A stretch of DNA of 64,000 bases from Arthrobacter citreus (GTDB lineage Bacteria; Bacillota; Bacilli; Bacillales; Bacillaceae_G). Shown here one piece after another: positions 44,105-53,400 of this stretch. The stretch spans positions 2,046,001 through 2,110,000 of the forward strand of contig CP053688.1 of assembly GCA_013200995.1 (NCBI GenBank), written 5' to 3'. Both the position numbers and the translations under genes were made by a program. The notes under the pieces are model-generated. The model worked only from the letters and a program-made list of their open reading frames with translations. It searched no databases and was not told the origin of the DNA. The number at the start of each line of letters is the position of its first letter. Position 1 is the first letter of the stretch.

Positions 44105-45059
44105 ATACAGTTAGAATAATTTTACCTGTTGATTTTCTACTTTCTAATAAGTCATGTGCAAGTTTTCCATCTTTTAAAGAAAACACGGTAGGTTCTTGTA
44201 CGATTAATTGTTTATTTGCAATCCAATTAAATAGTTCATTACTTCTACGTAGTCTCTCTTCTTTTGAAATTAAAACATTCCACAAGTCTCCACCTGTTAG
44301 TGTTTTTGATGTATCCATTAACATTCTAGGATCGATATGTACTGGGTCTCCACCAGCCATTCCGTAAAACACGACTGTTCCGTGAATTTTAGTAGCTTCA
44401 AAGCTATCCATTATTGTCGAACCTACTGATTCATACACTACATCCACACCGTTTTTTTCTTTAACCTTCGATACCCAGTCTTCATTATATAAAAATACTT
44501 CTTTTGCACCGATTGATAGAGCTTTGTCTCTTTTTTCTGTAGATGAGGTTAATCCAATTACCTCGCCGCCTTTTAAACGTATCATTTGAGTTAATAATTG
44601 ACCAACGCCACCTGCTACAGCATGTACAAGAGCAACATCACCAGCTTTTATTTTATAACTATCATTAATTAAATAATGTGCAGTTAATCCTTGTAACATA
44701 ATAGAAGCAGCAATTTCAAAACTAATTTCATCCGGAATTGGTACAATATGAGTTTCTTTTGCAGCAACGTACTCTGCATTTGCAAACGGAACATCAGCAA
44801 AAGCTACTCGATCACCTACTTTATAGTCTGTTATATTCGAACCAACTTCGGTAATAACTCCAGAACCCTCGTACCCTAAAATATAAGGTGGATCACCTGC
44901 TAAATGATAATTCCCTTTGCGACGGTATATATCTGCAAAATTAACACCTACTGCCTTCATTTCAATTAAAACTTCGTCGGTTGAAATGGTAGGTGCCTGG
45001 ATTTCTTCATATTTTAATACGTCTGATTGACCAAACTCTCTAAAAACTAGTGCTTTCAT
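44103..45059 (-). CDS. NADPH:quinone oxidoreductase, zinc-free MDR family
   Basis: A 318-residue medium-chain reductase: GroES-like N-terminal domain (MKALVFREFGQSDVLKYEE, VGVNFADIYRRKGNY, PYILGYEGSGVITEVG) and a nucleotide-binding domain with VHAVAGGVGQLLTQM (about 145-159). The zinc ligands of alcohol dehydrogenases are absent, as in quinone oxidoreductases. It reduces quinones or enones in the cytoplasm. It follows nrdF by only 19 bases on the same strand, so it may be read from the nrd transcript. Confidence 0.87.
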   Translation of the reverse strand: MKALVFREFGQSDVLKYEEIQAPTISTDEVLIEMKAVGVNFADIYRRKGNYHLAGDPPYILGYEGSGVITEVGSNITDYKVGDRVAFADVPFANAEYVAAKETHIVPIPDEISFEIAASIMLQGLTAHYLINDSYKIKAGDVALVHAVAGGVGQLLTQMIRLKGGEVIGLTSSTEKRDKALSIGAKEVFLYNEDWVSKVKEKNGVDVVYESVGSTIMDSFEATKIHGTVVFYGMAGGDPVHIDPRMLMDTSKTLTGGDLWNVLISKEERLRRSNELFNWIANKQLIVQEPTVFSLKDGKLAHDLLESRKSTGKIILTV

Positions 45060-45078
45060 TTACATACTTCCTAACCTT

Positions 45079-46047
45079 TTAAAATTCAAAAATAAAATCT
45101 TCATCTGTTAATTTTTCCACTGTAACTGCTTTTACATACCCATTTCCTTTTACAGAGAAAAAATCATGGTTTTTTGTATCTGTTTTTAGTCCATTTAAAA
45201 CAATTGGATTAATATCTTCTTCGTCAAAATAAGGATCAAATCCTAAGTTCATTAATGCCTTGTTTGCATTATATCGAATAAACTTATTAACTTCCTCTAC
45301 TAGACCAATTGAAGAATAAATTTCATCTGCATATTGTAATTCAATCTCATACAATTGAACTAATAATGACATTGTTTCATTGAAAAGTCGAGTTTTTTGT
45401 TCATCATTAAATTGGTCATAAATTTGTTGTGCTAACAATCCTACAAATACTCCGTGAATACTTTCATCTCGTAAAATAAGATTAATAATTTCTCCACTTG
45501 CGGTCATTTTCCCTTGACCTGCTAAATATAACGGGAAGAAGAATCCACTATAAAATAAATAGCTCTCTAAAAATACACTTGCAACCATTGCCATGTATAG
45601 CTCTTCATCTGAAACATCACGCTTTAATAAATTTAAATAATAAGAAGAAATTAACTCTGATTTTTTCGTTAAAATTGGATGCTCGTCCACCCATTTAAAT
45701 AGCTCATCAATTTCATCTTCTGTAGCAAGGGTTGTAAAAATATGTGAATAGCTCTTAGCATGCACTTCTTCCATCGCACCCATAAATGCTAGTACACTTT
45801 TAGCTTGTAAGTTTTTTAAATGAACTAAGATTAATGGCATACCTTCTCCGCCCTGCTTAGTATCTAATAATGTTAGTCCACCTAATACCTTTTTAAAAGC
45901 TGCTTGTTCTTCTTTCGTTAATGTATTCCAAGTATTTTTATCTGATGAAACGACGATTTCTTCTTCTGTCCAAAACTGAGATAAATTTTGCTTCCAAAAT
46001 ACTAAACTAAAATCATCTTCTTTTTTATTCCAGTTAACAGCTTTCAT
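45079..46047 (-). CDS. nrdF: Class Ib ribonucleotide reductase beta subunit NrdF
   Basis: A 322-residue R2 protein starting MKAVNWNKKEDDFSLVFWKQN. It has the diiron/dimanganese ligands: E in EQAAFKKVLGGL (around 52), EEVHAKSYSHIF (E and H, 92-103), SYLFYSGFFFPLYLA (around 160) and LRDESIHGVFVG (E and H, 187-198). The radical tyrosine is in the YSHIF segment. Paired with NrdE it reduces ribonucleoside diphosphates, the cofactor being matured by NrdI. AGGGGGAAAAT is the binding site. It is 135 bases from nrdE, across a hairpin. Confidence 0.94.
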   Translation of the reverse strand: MKAVNWNKKEDDFSLVFWKQNLSQFWTEEEIVVSSDKNTWNTLTKEEQAAFKKVLGGLTLLDTKQGGEGMPLILVHLKNLQAKSVLAFMGAMEEVHAKSYSHIFTTLATEDEIDELFKWVDEHPILTKKSELISSYYLNLLKRDVSDEELYMAMVASVFLESYLFYSGFFFPLYLAGQGKMTASGEIINLILRDESIHGVFVGLLAQQIYDQFNDEQKTRLFNETMSLLVQLYEIELQYADEIYSSIGLVEEVNKFIRYNANKALMNLGFDPYFDEEDINPIVLNGLKTDTKNHDFFSVKGNGYVKAVTVEKLTDEDFIFEF

Positions 46048-46073
46048 CTATATTTTCCCCCTAATCATAAAGA

Positions 46074-46123
46074 AAGCCCGATGATATAGAACCATATGCT
46101 TAAAGCATTCTATATTCGAGCTT
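46074..46123 (-). other. Intercistronic hairpin between nrdE and nrdF
   Basis: On the minus transcript AAGCTCGAATATAGAA pairs with TTCTATATCATCGGGCTT and an inner ATGCTTTAAGCAT closes the tip. The tail CTTTCTTT is weak, so it is more likely an attenuator or stability element than a full stop. Confidence 0.6.
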
Positions 46124-46182
46124 CTCACTTAGACTATCAAGTAATTTAATTTCGATTTAATTTATTCTATTTAACTATTATC

Positions 46183-48267
46183 TTATACTGAACAACTAAT
46201 GCACTCTTCCACACTTAATTTGCGAGTACGTGTGTAATATAAACTCTTTAATCCTTTTTTATTAGCATAAATATAGTATCTAGCAAGCTCTCTTGTTGAG
46301 ACATCACTGTTTACATATAGGATTGTACTTATCCCCTGGTCGACATGCTGCTGAATTTCAGCGATTAAGTCAATTAGCTTAAACTGGTTCACATCATATG
46401 CTGATTTATAATACCAGAAACTATTTTTTGATAAATAAGGCATCGGATAATATGTTGTTGAATTTGCATAAGTTCTAGATTCAATAACATTTACAATTGG
46501 CATAACCGATGAAGTAGCGTTTTGAATATAACTAATTGATTGTGTAGGTGCGATTGCTAAACGATAGCTATTATATAAACCATATGCTTGTACTTGCTTA
46601 CTCAATGTAACCCAGTCAAATTCATTAGGTATATAAATACCGTTAAATAATTCTTTCACCTTGTCAGTTTTAGGTTCAAATGATTTTGAAGTATACTTTT
46701 CAAAATAAGTACCTTTCGCATATTCACTCTTTTTGAAATCCTTAAATGTTTTACCTGTTTCCTTAGCAATTAACATACTTTTTTCGATTGAATAAAAGTT
46801 TACCATCATAAAAAATGTATTCGCAAAATCCTTTGCCTCAACACTTTCATATGCAATACCATTTTTCGCAAAAAATCCATGCAAATTCATCGCACCTAAA
46901 CCAACCGAATGAAGCTCTTCATTAGCTTTTTTAACAGTAGGTGCATTTTCTATTTCTGTCATATCTGCTACGGCTGTTAAAGCTTCTATACCAACATGTA
47001 CAGATTCTCTAATCGCTTTATTTTCCATTACATTTACGATGTTTAAAGATCCTAAATTACAATTTACATCACGTTTGATTAAATCTTCTTCACCATAGTT
47101 GTTGATAACTGATGTTTCTTGAAGTTGAAAGATTTCTGTACACAAATTAGACATCTTTATTTCACCAATATCCTTTAATGCATGCTGCTCATTCGCATTA
47201 CTTTTATACATTAAATATGGATAGCCAGATTCTAACTGAATCGCAGCAATTTTTACTAAAAGGTCTCGTGCACTTAAATCTATTTTTTTCTTTTTAATGC
47301 GATCATTATTTACTAATTCTTCATATCTTTCATCGATATCAAAATCATCTAAATGAATTCCATACTCTTTGTACACTGTATATGGTGCAAATACGTAGAA
47401 TGGTTCATTTTTCTCAGCTAGTTCAAAGAATTTATTTGGAACAATTAATCCGATTGAAAGTGACTGAATTCTACTTTTCTCATCGGCATTGATTTTTTTT
47501 GTATCAAGAAATTCAACTACGTCCCAGTGGAAAATATTTAAATAGGTTGCACCAGCACCTTTACGTTGTCCAAGCTGGTTAGCATACGAAAACGAATCTT
47601 CTAATAGCTTCATTACAGGAACAACACCACTTGCAGCGTTATCAATTTCCTTTATTTGTTCTCCACGTGCTCTAAGCTTCGATAAATTAAGTGCAACTCC
47701 ACCGCCGATTTTTGATAGCTGCATTGCTGTATTAATCTGAAATCCTATCGAATTTAAACTATCATCCATTTCTAATAAGAAACATGATACTAACTCGCCT
47801 CTTCTACTTCTTCCAGCATTTAAGAATGTTGGAGTAGCTGGCTGATAGTTTTGTTGAATCATCATGTTCGCTAACTTCAATGCTTTTTCAATATTGCCTC
47901 TTCCTAAATATAGTGCAACGATCGCAATTCGATCTTCATAGCCTTCTAAATAGTACTTACCATCATTTGTTTTTAATGCGTAGTCTTTAAAGTATTTTGA
48001 AGCTGCCATATATGATTGAAAAGTGAATCCTGCATTGTAAACTAACTCATATAACTTTTCTATTTCATCAAAGGAGTATTCTAACTCAACATTATAATAA
48101 TAGTTTTCTTGAATCATATAATTTAAGCGTTCTTTCAAAGAAGAAAACTGAATTTTTTTATCTTCAACTTCTTTTAAAAAACAAAGAAGTGCTTCTTTAT
48201 CTTTTGCGAGATCAAAAAAACCATCTTTTTTAATCGTCAATTCATTATTAAGCTCAATATGTCTCAA
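46183..48267 (-). CDS. nrdE: Class Ib ribonucleotide reductase alpha subunit NrdE
   Basis: The preferred start is TTG 48267 (MRHIELNNELTIKKDGFFD), in line with the N-terminus of other NrdE proteins and with GGGAGTGG upstream; the longer frame to 48324 lies wholly inside nrdI. This gives 694 residues. Motifs: QPATPTFLNAGRSRRGELVSCFL (first active-site Cys), NLCTEI (second), CNLGSLNIVNV with the thiyl-radical Cys and Asn region, and a C-terminal redox pair CISC (in EECISCSV). The gene overlaps nrdI by 14 bases. There is no intein or intron, unlike in some bacilli. Confidence 0.94.
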   Translation of the reverse strand: MRHIELNNELTIKKDGFFDLAKDKEALLCFLKEVEDKKIQFSSLKERLNYMIQENYYYNVELEYSFDEIEKLYELVYNAGFTFQSYMAASKYFKDYALKTNDGKYYLEGYEDRIAIVALYLGRGNIEKALKLANMMIQQNYQPATPTFLNAGRSRRGELVSCFLLEMDDSLNSIGFQINTAMQLSKIGGGVALNLSKLRARGEQIKEIDNAASGVVPVMKLLEDSFSYANQLGQRKGAGATYLNIFHWDVVEFLDTKKINADEKSRIQSLSIGLIVPNKFFELAEKNEPFYVFAPYTVYKEYGIHLDDFDIDERYEELVNNDRIKKKKIDLSARDLLVKIAAIQLESGYPYLMYKSNANEQHALKDIGEIKMSNLCTEIFQLQETSVINNYGEEDLIKRDVNCNLGSLNIVNVMENKAIRESVHVGIEALTAVADMTEIENAPTVKKANEELHSVGLGAMNLHGFFAKNGIAYESVEAKDFANTFFMMVNFYSIEKSMLIAKETGKTFKDFKKSEYAKGTYFEKYTSKSFEPKTDKVKELFNGIYIPNEFDWVTLSKQVQAYGLYNSYRLAIAPTQSISYIQNATSSVMPIVNVIESRTYANSTTYYPMPYLSKNSFWYYKSAYDVNQFKLIDLIAEIQQHVDQGISTILYVNSDVSTRELARYYIYANKKGLKSLYYTRTRKLSVEECISCSV

Positions 48268-48613
48268 GCTTTTCCACTCCCTCAATAAAATATTGTACAT
48301 CTCGACTTGTCCCTGACAGTTCAAACTTTGATAACACTGGCACTTGATAGTCTGATGCTATTTTATCTGCACTTGCTGCAAAAGAATCTCCCCAGTTTTT
48401 ATTACCACTTGCACTGACTGCTTTTAAATATTCCGAATTACTACTTAAAAAAGTACTTACGGTTTCAGGTACATTACCAAATCCTGTTGTATAGGTTACG
48501 AGAATATACGGTTCTTCAATTTTTAATCCATCCTTTATTTGGATTGACGGCATTCTAATTTTATTGACAAAACGTTTAACATTACCCGTCATTGAACTGT
48601 AAACTATCACCAT
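48254..48613 (-). CDS. nrdI: NrdI flavodoxin-like protein
   Basis: ATG 48613 (MVIVYSSMTGNVKRFV), with GAGGGTGAT upstream. The 119-residue protein has the NrdI FMN-binding pattern: YSSMTGNVKRF (phosphate loop), TYTTGFGNVPETVSTFL and SGNKNWGDSFAASADKIASDYQVP. It supplies oxidant to assemble the dimanganese-tyrosyl radical of NrdF. First gene of nrdI-nrdE-nrdF; several NrdR-like boxes lie in the region 50-160 bases upstream. Confidence 0.94.
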   Translation of the reverse strand: MVIVYSSMTGNVKRFVNKIRMPSIQIKDGLKIEEPYILVTYTTGFGNVPETVSTFLSSNSEYLKAVSASGNKNWGDSFAASADKIASDYQVPVLSKFELSGTSRDVQYFIEGVEKLETY

Positions 48614-48663
48614 ATTATCACCCTCGTTCATATGTAAGAATATTGAAAATACTTATATTATAT

Positions 48664-48768
48664 ACCTACATATTGTATTACCTTTTTAGAACAAACACAA
48701 TATATAGGTGTTGAAATTAGAAAATAAACATTTCGACAATATATCTCGAAATGAAACAATATATGAAA
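48664..48768. promoter_or_regulatory. Cluster of NrdR-box-like motifs upstream of nrdI
   Basis: Four ACAATAT(A/G)T-containing sites: 48664-48678 (on the minus strand ATACAATATGTAGGT), 48695-48711 (ACACAATATATAGGTGT, the best match to the NrdR consensus), 48734-48748 (CGACAATATATCTCG) and 48754-48768 (AAACAATATATGAAA). The first two have centres about 32 bp apart, the spacing usual for paired NrdR boxes. Confidence 0.65.
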
Positions 48769-48842
48769 TTTAACAAATTATGGGGGATAGTGCAATAATG
48801 TGTAAAACGATTTTTTTGTCAAATGGAGTCATTAACATTTCA

Positions 48843-48927
48843 CAAAAAAAGTACTCATTAACGCCTTGCGAAATAAGAAAAAAAGCTTAAAAAACTTTTT
48901 TTTTTCGCAAACTTTTAATGAGTACAT
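48843..48927 (-). terminator. Long hairpin terminator of the 48982-49176 gene
   Basis: Nested arms GTACTCATTAA/TTAATGAGTAC, TTGCGAAA/TTTCGCAA and a distal A/T stem make a stem of more than 25 bp, followed on the minus strand by seven U. It separates this gene from nrdI. Confidence 0.78.
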
Positions 48928-48981
48928 GATTAAAATAATATAATTTTTAATATTTTTTACCTAATAATTTAACACATTGTT

Positions 48982-49176
48982 TTAACTTCTGGCTTCTTCC
49001 AAATATGTATAAGTCACATCGCCTCCGTGTTTAGCAATACCACGAAAGTGCTTAAAATCGTCTCGACTAACGATTATTTGTCTAAAAGCTAAAAAATCAT
49101 CTTTCTTAATATGAATTTCTGAAATTTCACCATTAACTAGTTGATCTATTACTTGAATAAATTCGTTTTGTTCCAT
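48982..49176 (-). CDS. Small conserved hypothetical protein (64 aa)
   Basis: ATG 49176 is preceded by AAAGGGTGAG, while the longer frame has no site. The product, MEQNEFIQVIDQLVNGEISEI..., is a small soluble protein whose second half HIKKDDFLAFRQIIVSRDDF and KHFRGIAKHGGDVTYTYLEE looks well conserved in type (I recall similar short ORFs in bacilli), but no function or domain name can be given. It is terminated by the long hairpin. Confidence 0.65.
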   Translation of the reverse strand: MEQNEFIQVIDQLVNGEISEIHIKKDDFLAFRQIIVSRDDFKHFRGIAKHGGDVTYTYLEEARS

Positions 49177-49291
49177 CTTCTCACCCTTTATTATTAGATC
49201 AGGGTTCGAGGAAAAAATCATTTTTTAATTTCTTCCTGCCCTTCCCCTCTTTCATAAAGTTAACATTAACAAAGAATGTACTTATTGGAAA

Positions 49292-49600
49292 CTAAAAAGT
49301 TACGTCCAGAATTTTTTCTGAAACAGCTAAATTCATATTTTTATTATTTACTAAAATTACATCTGTTTTTCCATCCATTATAACTAAGAATGCCTTAGGA
49401 ATTACTTCAACACCAGTTCCAACACTAGCAAATTCAAAGGATGAATGCGCTTCACCTAGTACTACAATCATTTCAAAAAATGGTATTAAAATAATTTTAT
49501 CAAAATATAAAATCGGATCTCCAATAAGTGTATTACTGCTAACTAAATCCTTTATTTTATTTGAAATTTCAACTTCAAACTCTTCAAACCAATCTTTCAA
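49292..49600 (-). CDS. GerW/YtfJ-like small protein
   Basis: A 102-residue protein with a hallmark arrangement of the GerW (YtfJ) family: NTLIGDPILYFDKIILIPFFEMIVVLGEAHSSFEFASVGTGVEVIPKAFLVIMDGKTDVILV. This corresponds to the VGDPI...IIPV...G-rich...PVAFLVI...V pattern, with the glycine-rich stretch weakened. GerW-type proteins act in spore germination. The match is by pattern only, and this version has lost several of the usual glycines. AGGAGG precedes the ATG. Monocistronic. Confidence 0.6.
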   Translation of the reverse strand: MKDWFEEFEVEISNKIKDLVSSNTLIGDPILYFDKIILIPFFEMIVVLGEAHSSFEFASVGTGVEVIPKAFLVIMDGKTDVILVNNKNMNLAVSEKILDVTF

Positions 49601-49776
49601 CGAACTAACCTCCTGAAAGTGCTAACAACCATTTTTACCTATCAAAAGGTTTTTAAACATAATTTCTTATGAAAATAGACATAATTGTAAAAAAATTTAA
49701 ATTTTCTCTTTACCTTTAAACCGTTTTCATGCATTATAGAAGGTGTCAAGTCAAAACTTTGTTAGGAGATATGCTC

Positions 49777-49962
49777 ATGAAAATTGCAGAAGCAGGAAAT
49801 ATCATTGAGTTTAAACAGGGGTTAAAAGGTAGAGTTCAAAAAGTAAATAAAAATTCTGTCATTGTTGACATATCCATAATGGAAAACTTCAGAGATTTAG
49901 AAATGGAACCGCTAACAGTTGTAAACCATAAAAATTATAAAATAGTAAGAGCAGCAGAATAG
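49777..49962 (+). CDS. ykvS: YkvS family protein (DUF2187)
   Basis: ATG 49777 (MKIAEAGNIIEFKQGLKG) has TAGGAG eight bases upstream. The 61-residue protein is an SH3-like beta barrel (KGRVQKVNKNSVIVDISIMENF, TVVNHKNYKIVRAAE), a clear match to YkvS of B. subtilis. Function unknown. Its own terminator follows at 50066. Confidence 0.88.
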   Translation: MKIAEAGNIIEFKQGLKGRVQKVNKNSVIVDISIMENFRDLEMEPLTVVNHKNYKIVRAAE

Positions 49963-50065
49963 ATAAATTAGTAGAATCTACTTATAATCAAAAATTAAAA
50001 GGTACAATCTACATAGTTTATAATTCTATTAAAATTTTATTAAAACACTTTTTTAAATCAGTCTC

Positions 50066-50096
50066 AGGTCCCGTGTATATCACGGGACTTTTTTTT
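50066..50096 (+). terminator. ykvS terminator
   Basis: GTCCCGTG TATAT CACGGGAC followed by eight T; very strong. Confidence 0.9.
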
Positions 50097-50173
50097 ATGA
50101 TTACAAGTGAAAATATGATTAGTGGTAATTCAGGTAAATACTGGAACCATTTACTCTTTAGAAAAGGAGATGA

Positions 50174-50284
50174 CTATTTTGTTTCTTTGTCCAATTCTTT
50201 AAAAGATTTTACTTTATCGTGTGGATTATGGTTCGACTTTCTTTCATTCCAAAATCGTTCCTTTTCTTTTTTTGATTTTGTCAT
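50174..50284 (-). CDS. Small charged protein (36 aa), hypothetical
   Basis: Too short for most gene finders. ATG at 50284 follows AAGGAGTGATAAAA, a good site, and the 36-codon frame ends TAG at 50174. The product MTKSKKEKERFWNERKSNHN... ending KVKSFKELDKETK is very hydrophilic, with an FWNERK aromatic patch. No known family was recognised, but such short KKEERFWNERK-like ORFs look familiar from bacilli. Function unknown. Confidence 0.55.
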   Translation of the reverse strand: MTKSKKEKERFWNERKSNHNPHDKVKSFKELDKETK

Positions 50285-50474
50285 TTTTATCACTCCTTAA
50301 AATAAGATCTTTCTTTCTATCTTATCATTTCACAAAAATGATCAATCTATGTAATGAGATCAAAACACTTCAAGGGAGATTTAACAACCTGTTGATGCTA
50401 CGTATTTAAAAGATTGAAATTTCAGATTAAATCATACCACAACTAAATTACTATTTATAGGAAGGATGTTATGA

Positions 50475-53400
50475 ATGAACTTTTTAACAAAGTTTAGTTT
50501 AAAAAACTCTGTAGCAATTTTTATCATCTCTTTTTTACTAATCTTTGGAGGGTTGTACTCTTATTCAAAATTAAAAGTAGAAGAACTGCCAAATATTGAA
50601 TTTCCTGCAATTTCAGTACAAGTTGTCTATCCTGGCACGGCACCAGATGATATAAATGACCAGATTACAACAAAACTTGAAAACTCATTTAAATCAATTG
50701 AAGGTATTAAGACTCTCTCAAGCTCGTCTTTCGAAAGTGTTTCTGTTATTAACCTAGAATTTCCATTTAATACAGATATGGACAAAGTCGAACAACAAAT
50801 CAACAATACACTAAAGGATGCTGGCTTACCTGAAAATGTAACAACAAAGGTCGATCGATTCTCATTTGGCTCCTTTCCTATTTATTACATCTCTATGTTT
50901 TCAAAAAACGGATCCAATATTGAAACAACTTTAAATGATGAAATTGTACCAGCATTAAATAAAATCGAAGGTGTAAACAGCGTTTCAATTGGTGGAGGAA
51001 AATCTACTGCTCTTTCAATTGAAGTAGATAAGCAAAAAATTGCAAATTTAGGGCTATCGCTGTCAAGCATCAAAGATCAAATCAGTTCAAAATTCCTATC
51101 ATTCCCTGCTGGAAAAATTACTGAAGGGAATATTAAGATTCCAATACGGGTCGAAGAAAAGTTAGATACAATTCAAAAACTAAAGGATTTAGAACTACAT
51201 TCTGCGTCCGTTGCTTCTACGACACCTAATCAAGCCGCTCAAACGCCAAAAGTGTTATTAAGTGATGTGGCAAAAATTGAATCTGTTGACTCTAAAGACG
51301 AATTAATTCGATATAACAAAAACGATGCTATTTCAATGGCAATTACGAAGAAACAAGATGCAAATACTGTTGAAGTAGCTGACAAAGTCATTAACGTATT
51401 AAATAAATACAAAAAAGAACTTTCTTATAAAGTAGGTTACAGTTCTGCAGAAGGCGTTAAACAATCCGTTGAATCCCTTATTAAAGAAGGATTACTTGGA
51501 GCACTATTCGCTTCACTAGCAGTATTGATTTTCTTACGTAACTTTCGAGCTACATTTATTGCTATTATCTCTATTCCGTTATCATTATTAATTACATCAA
51601 TTTTCTTACTTAAATTAGATATAACGTTAAATATTATGACACTAGGTGGTATGGCTGTAGCTGTTGGACGTGTAGTTGATGATAGTATAGTAGTGATTGA
51701 AAATATTTTCCGTAGAATACGTAAATCTAAAGCAGGAATTTCAAATGATTTAATTCTATCTTCTACTAAAGAAATATTAAAAGCAGTAACATCTTCTACG
51801 ATTACAACAATTGTAGTTTTCTTACCTTTAGGTGTAGTTGGTGGATTTACGAGTAAAATATTCCTACCTTTTGCATTAACAATTGTATTTTCTTTATTAG
51901 CTTCATTATTAGTTTCTATTACAATTGTCCCGATTTTAGGTAGGTATGCATTTAAGAGAGTACCAGCTGAAGAAAAAGAAGAAAAAATACAATTATGGTA
52001 TGGAAAGGTAATTGAGAAATCATTAAATCGTAAATGGATTGTAATTGTGATTGCTGTAGTAATGCTTGCGGGATCTTTCTCGTTAGTTGGAAGACTTGGG
52101 TTTACATTTATTCCTAATGAATCATCACGAGCAATTACAGCTTCACTTGAATTACCATCATCAACTTCAATAGCAAAAACAAATGATGTTTCATTGAAAA
52201 TTGAGAAAATGTTCTTAAATATGAATGGGGTTAAAGAAGTATCTACTGGCGTTGGTAGTCGTGACTTTATGACTGGTCTTAAAACAGAAAATAAAGCTAG
52301 CTATTTTATTAATTTAAAACAAAGTGCAGATGTCGATCAGTTTATTAAAAACACAAAAACAAAAATGGAAAAATTGGCAACATCAGAAGTTCAAGGTGCT
52401 AAAGTAACCATACAAGAAAACTCTTCTGGAGGTCCGCCAACAAATAATAACGTCGACATCAATTTATACTCTAATAACTTAGTTGCACTCGAAGAAAGTG
52501 CTAAAAAAGTTGAAAACTATATGAAAAATAACAATCACTTAAAATATGTTACAAATAATTTCTCTGAAAAACAAAAGCAAGTAGTTGTTTCAATTGATGA
52601 TAAAAAAGTTTCAGAAAATGGTCTTTCTGCTGAAATGATACTAGGATTAGTTGCCGATCAAACAAATCCAATAAATATGGGTACATTAAAAATCGACGGT
52701 AAAGATCAAAATGTACAATTAACTTATAATAAGGACCTACAATCGGTAGATGATATTAAAAATATAAATTTATTTGGGAAATTAGGACCGATTAAATTAT
52801 CAGATGTAGCCCAAGTTAAAACGATTGAGACGTATTCTGCCATTCAAAAATTAGATGGTAAAATATTCGCGAAAGTATCCGCTCAAATTCAGGGAAAAGA
52901 TATTGCAAAAGTAACTAATGAAGTCATCAATGATGTGAAAAAAGATGTATCTTTACCATCAGATGTAACATTACAAGGTGGCGGTGGAAGTGATGATACG
53001 ACTCAAACCTTTAAAGATTTAGGCGTAGCAATGGGAGTTGCAATCGGATTAGTCTATTTAACAATGTTAATTACTTTTGGAAAAGCTCGAATACCATTTA
53101 TCATTTTATCAGCATTAGTCTTTGTACCAATTGGTTCTTTTGTAGCTCTCTTCATAGCAAACGAACCACTATCTATTAGTGTAATGATTGGCTTATTAAT
53201 GTTAATTGGGATCGTAACGACAAATGCTATCGTATTAGTCGATCGAATTGGACAAAATATCGAACAAAAAGGGCTATCTCTTCGCCAAGCAATAATTGAA
53301 GGCGGAAAAACCCGACTACGCCCAATTTTAATGACTGCTTTTGCTACAATAGCTGCATTACTACCATTAGCTCTAACAAAATCTAGTGGTACGCTAATCT

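Noticed and set aside
43813..44367. 184-codon plus-strand ORF through the family B array
   Set aside because: Half of it is antisense to the quinone oxidoreductase and the rest is repeat; no binding site.
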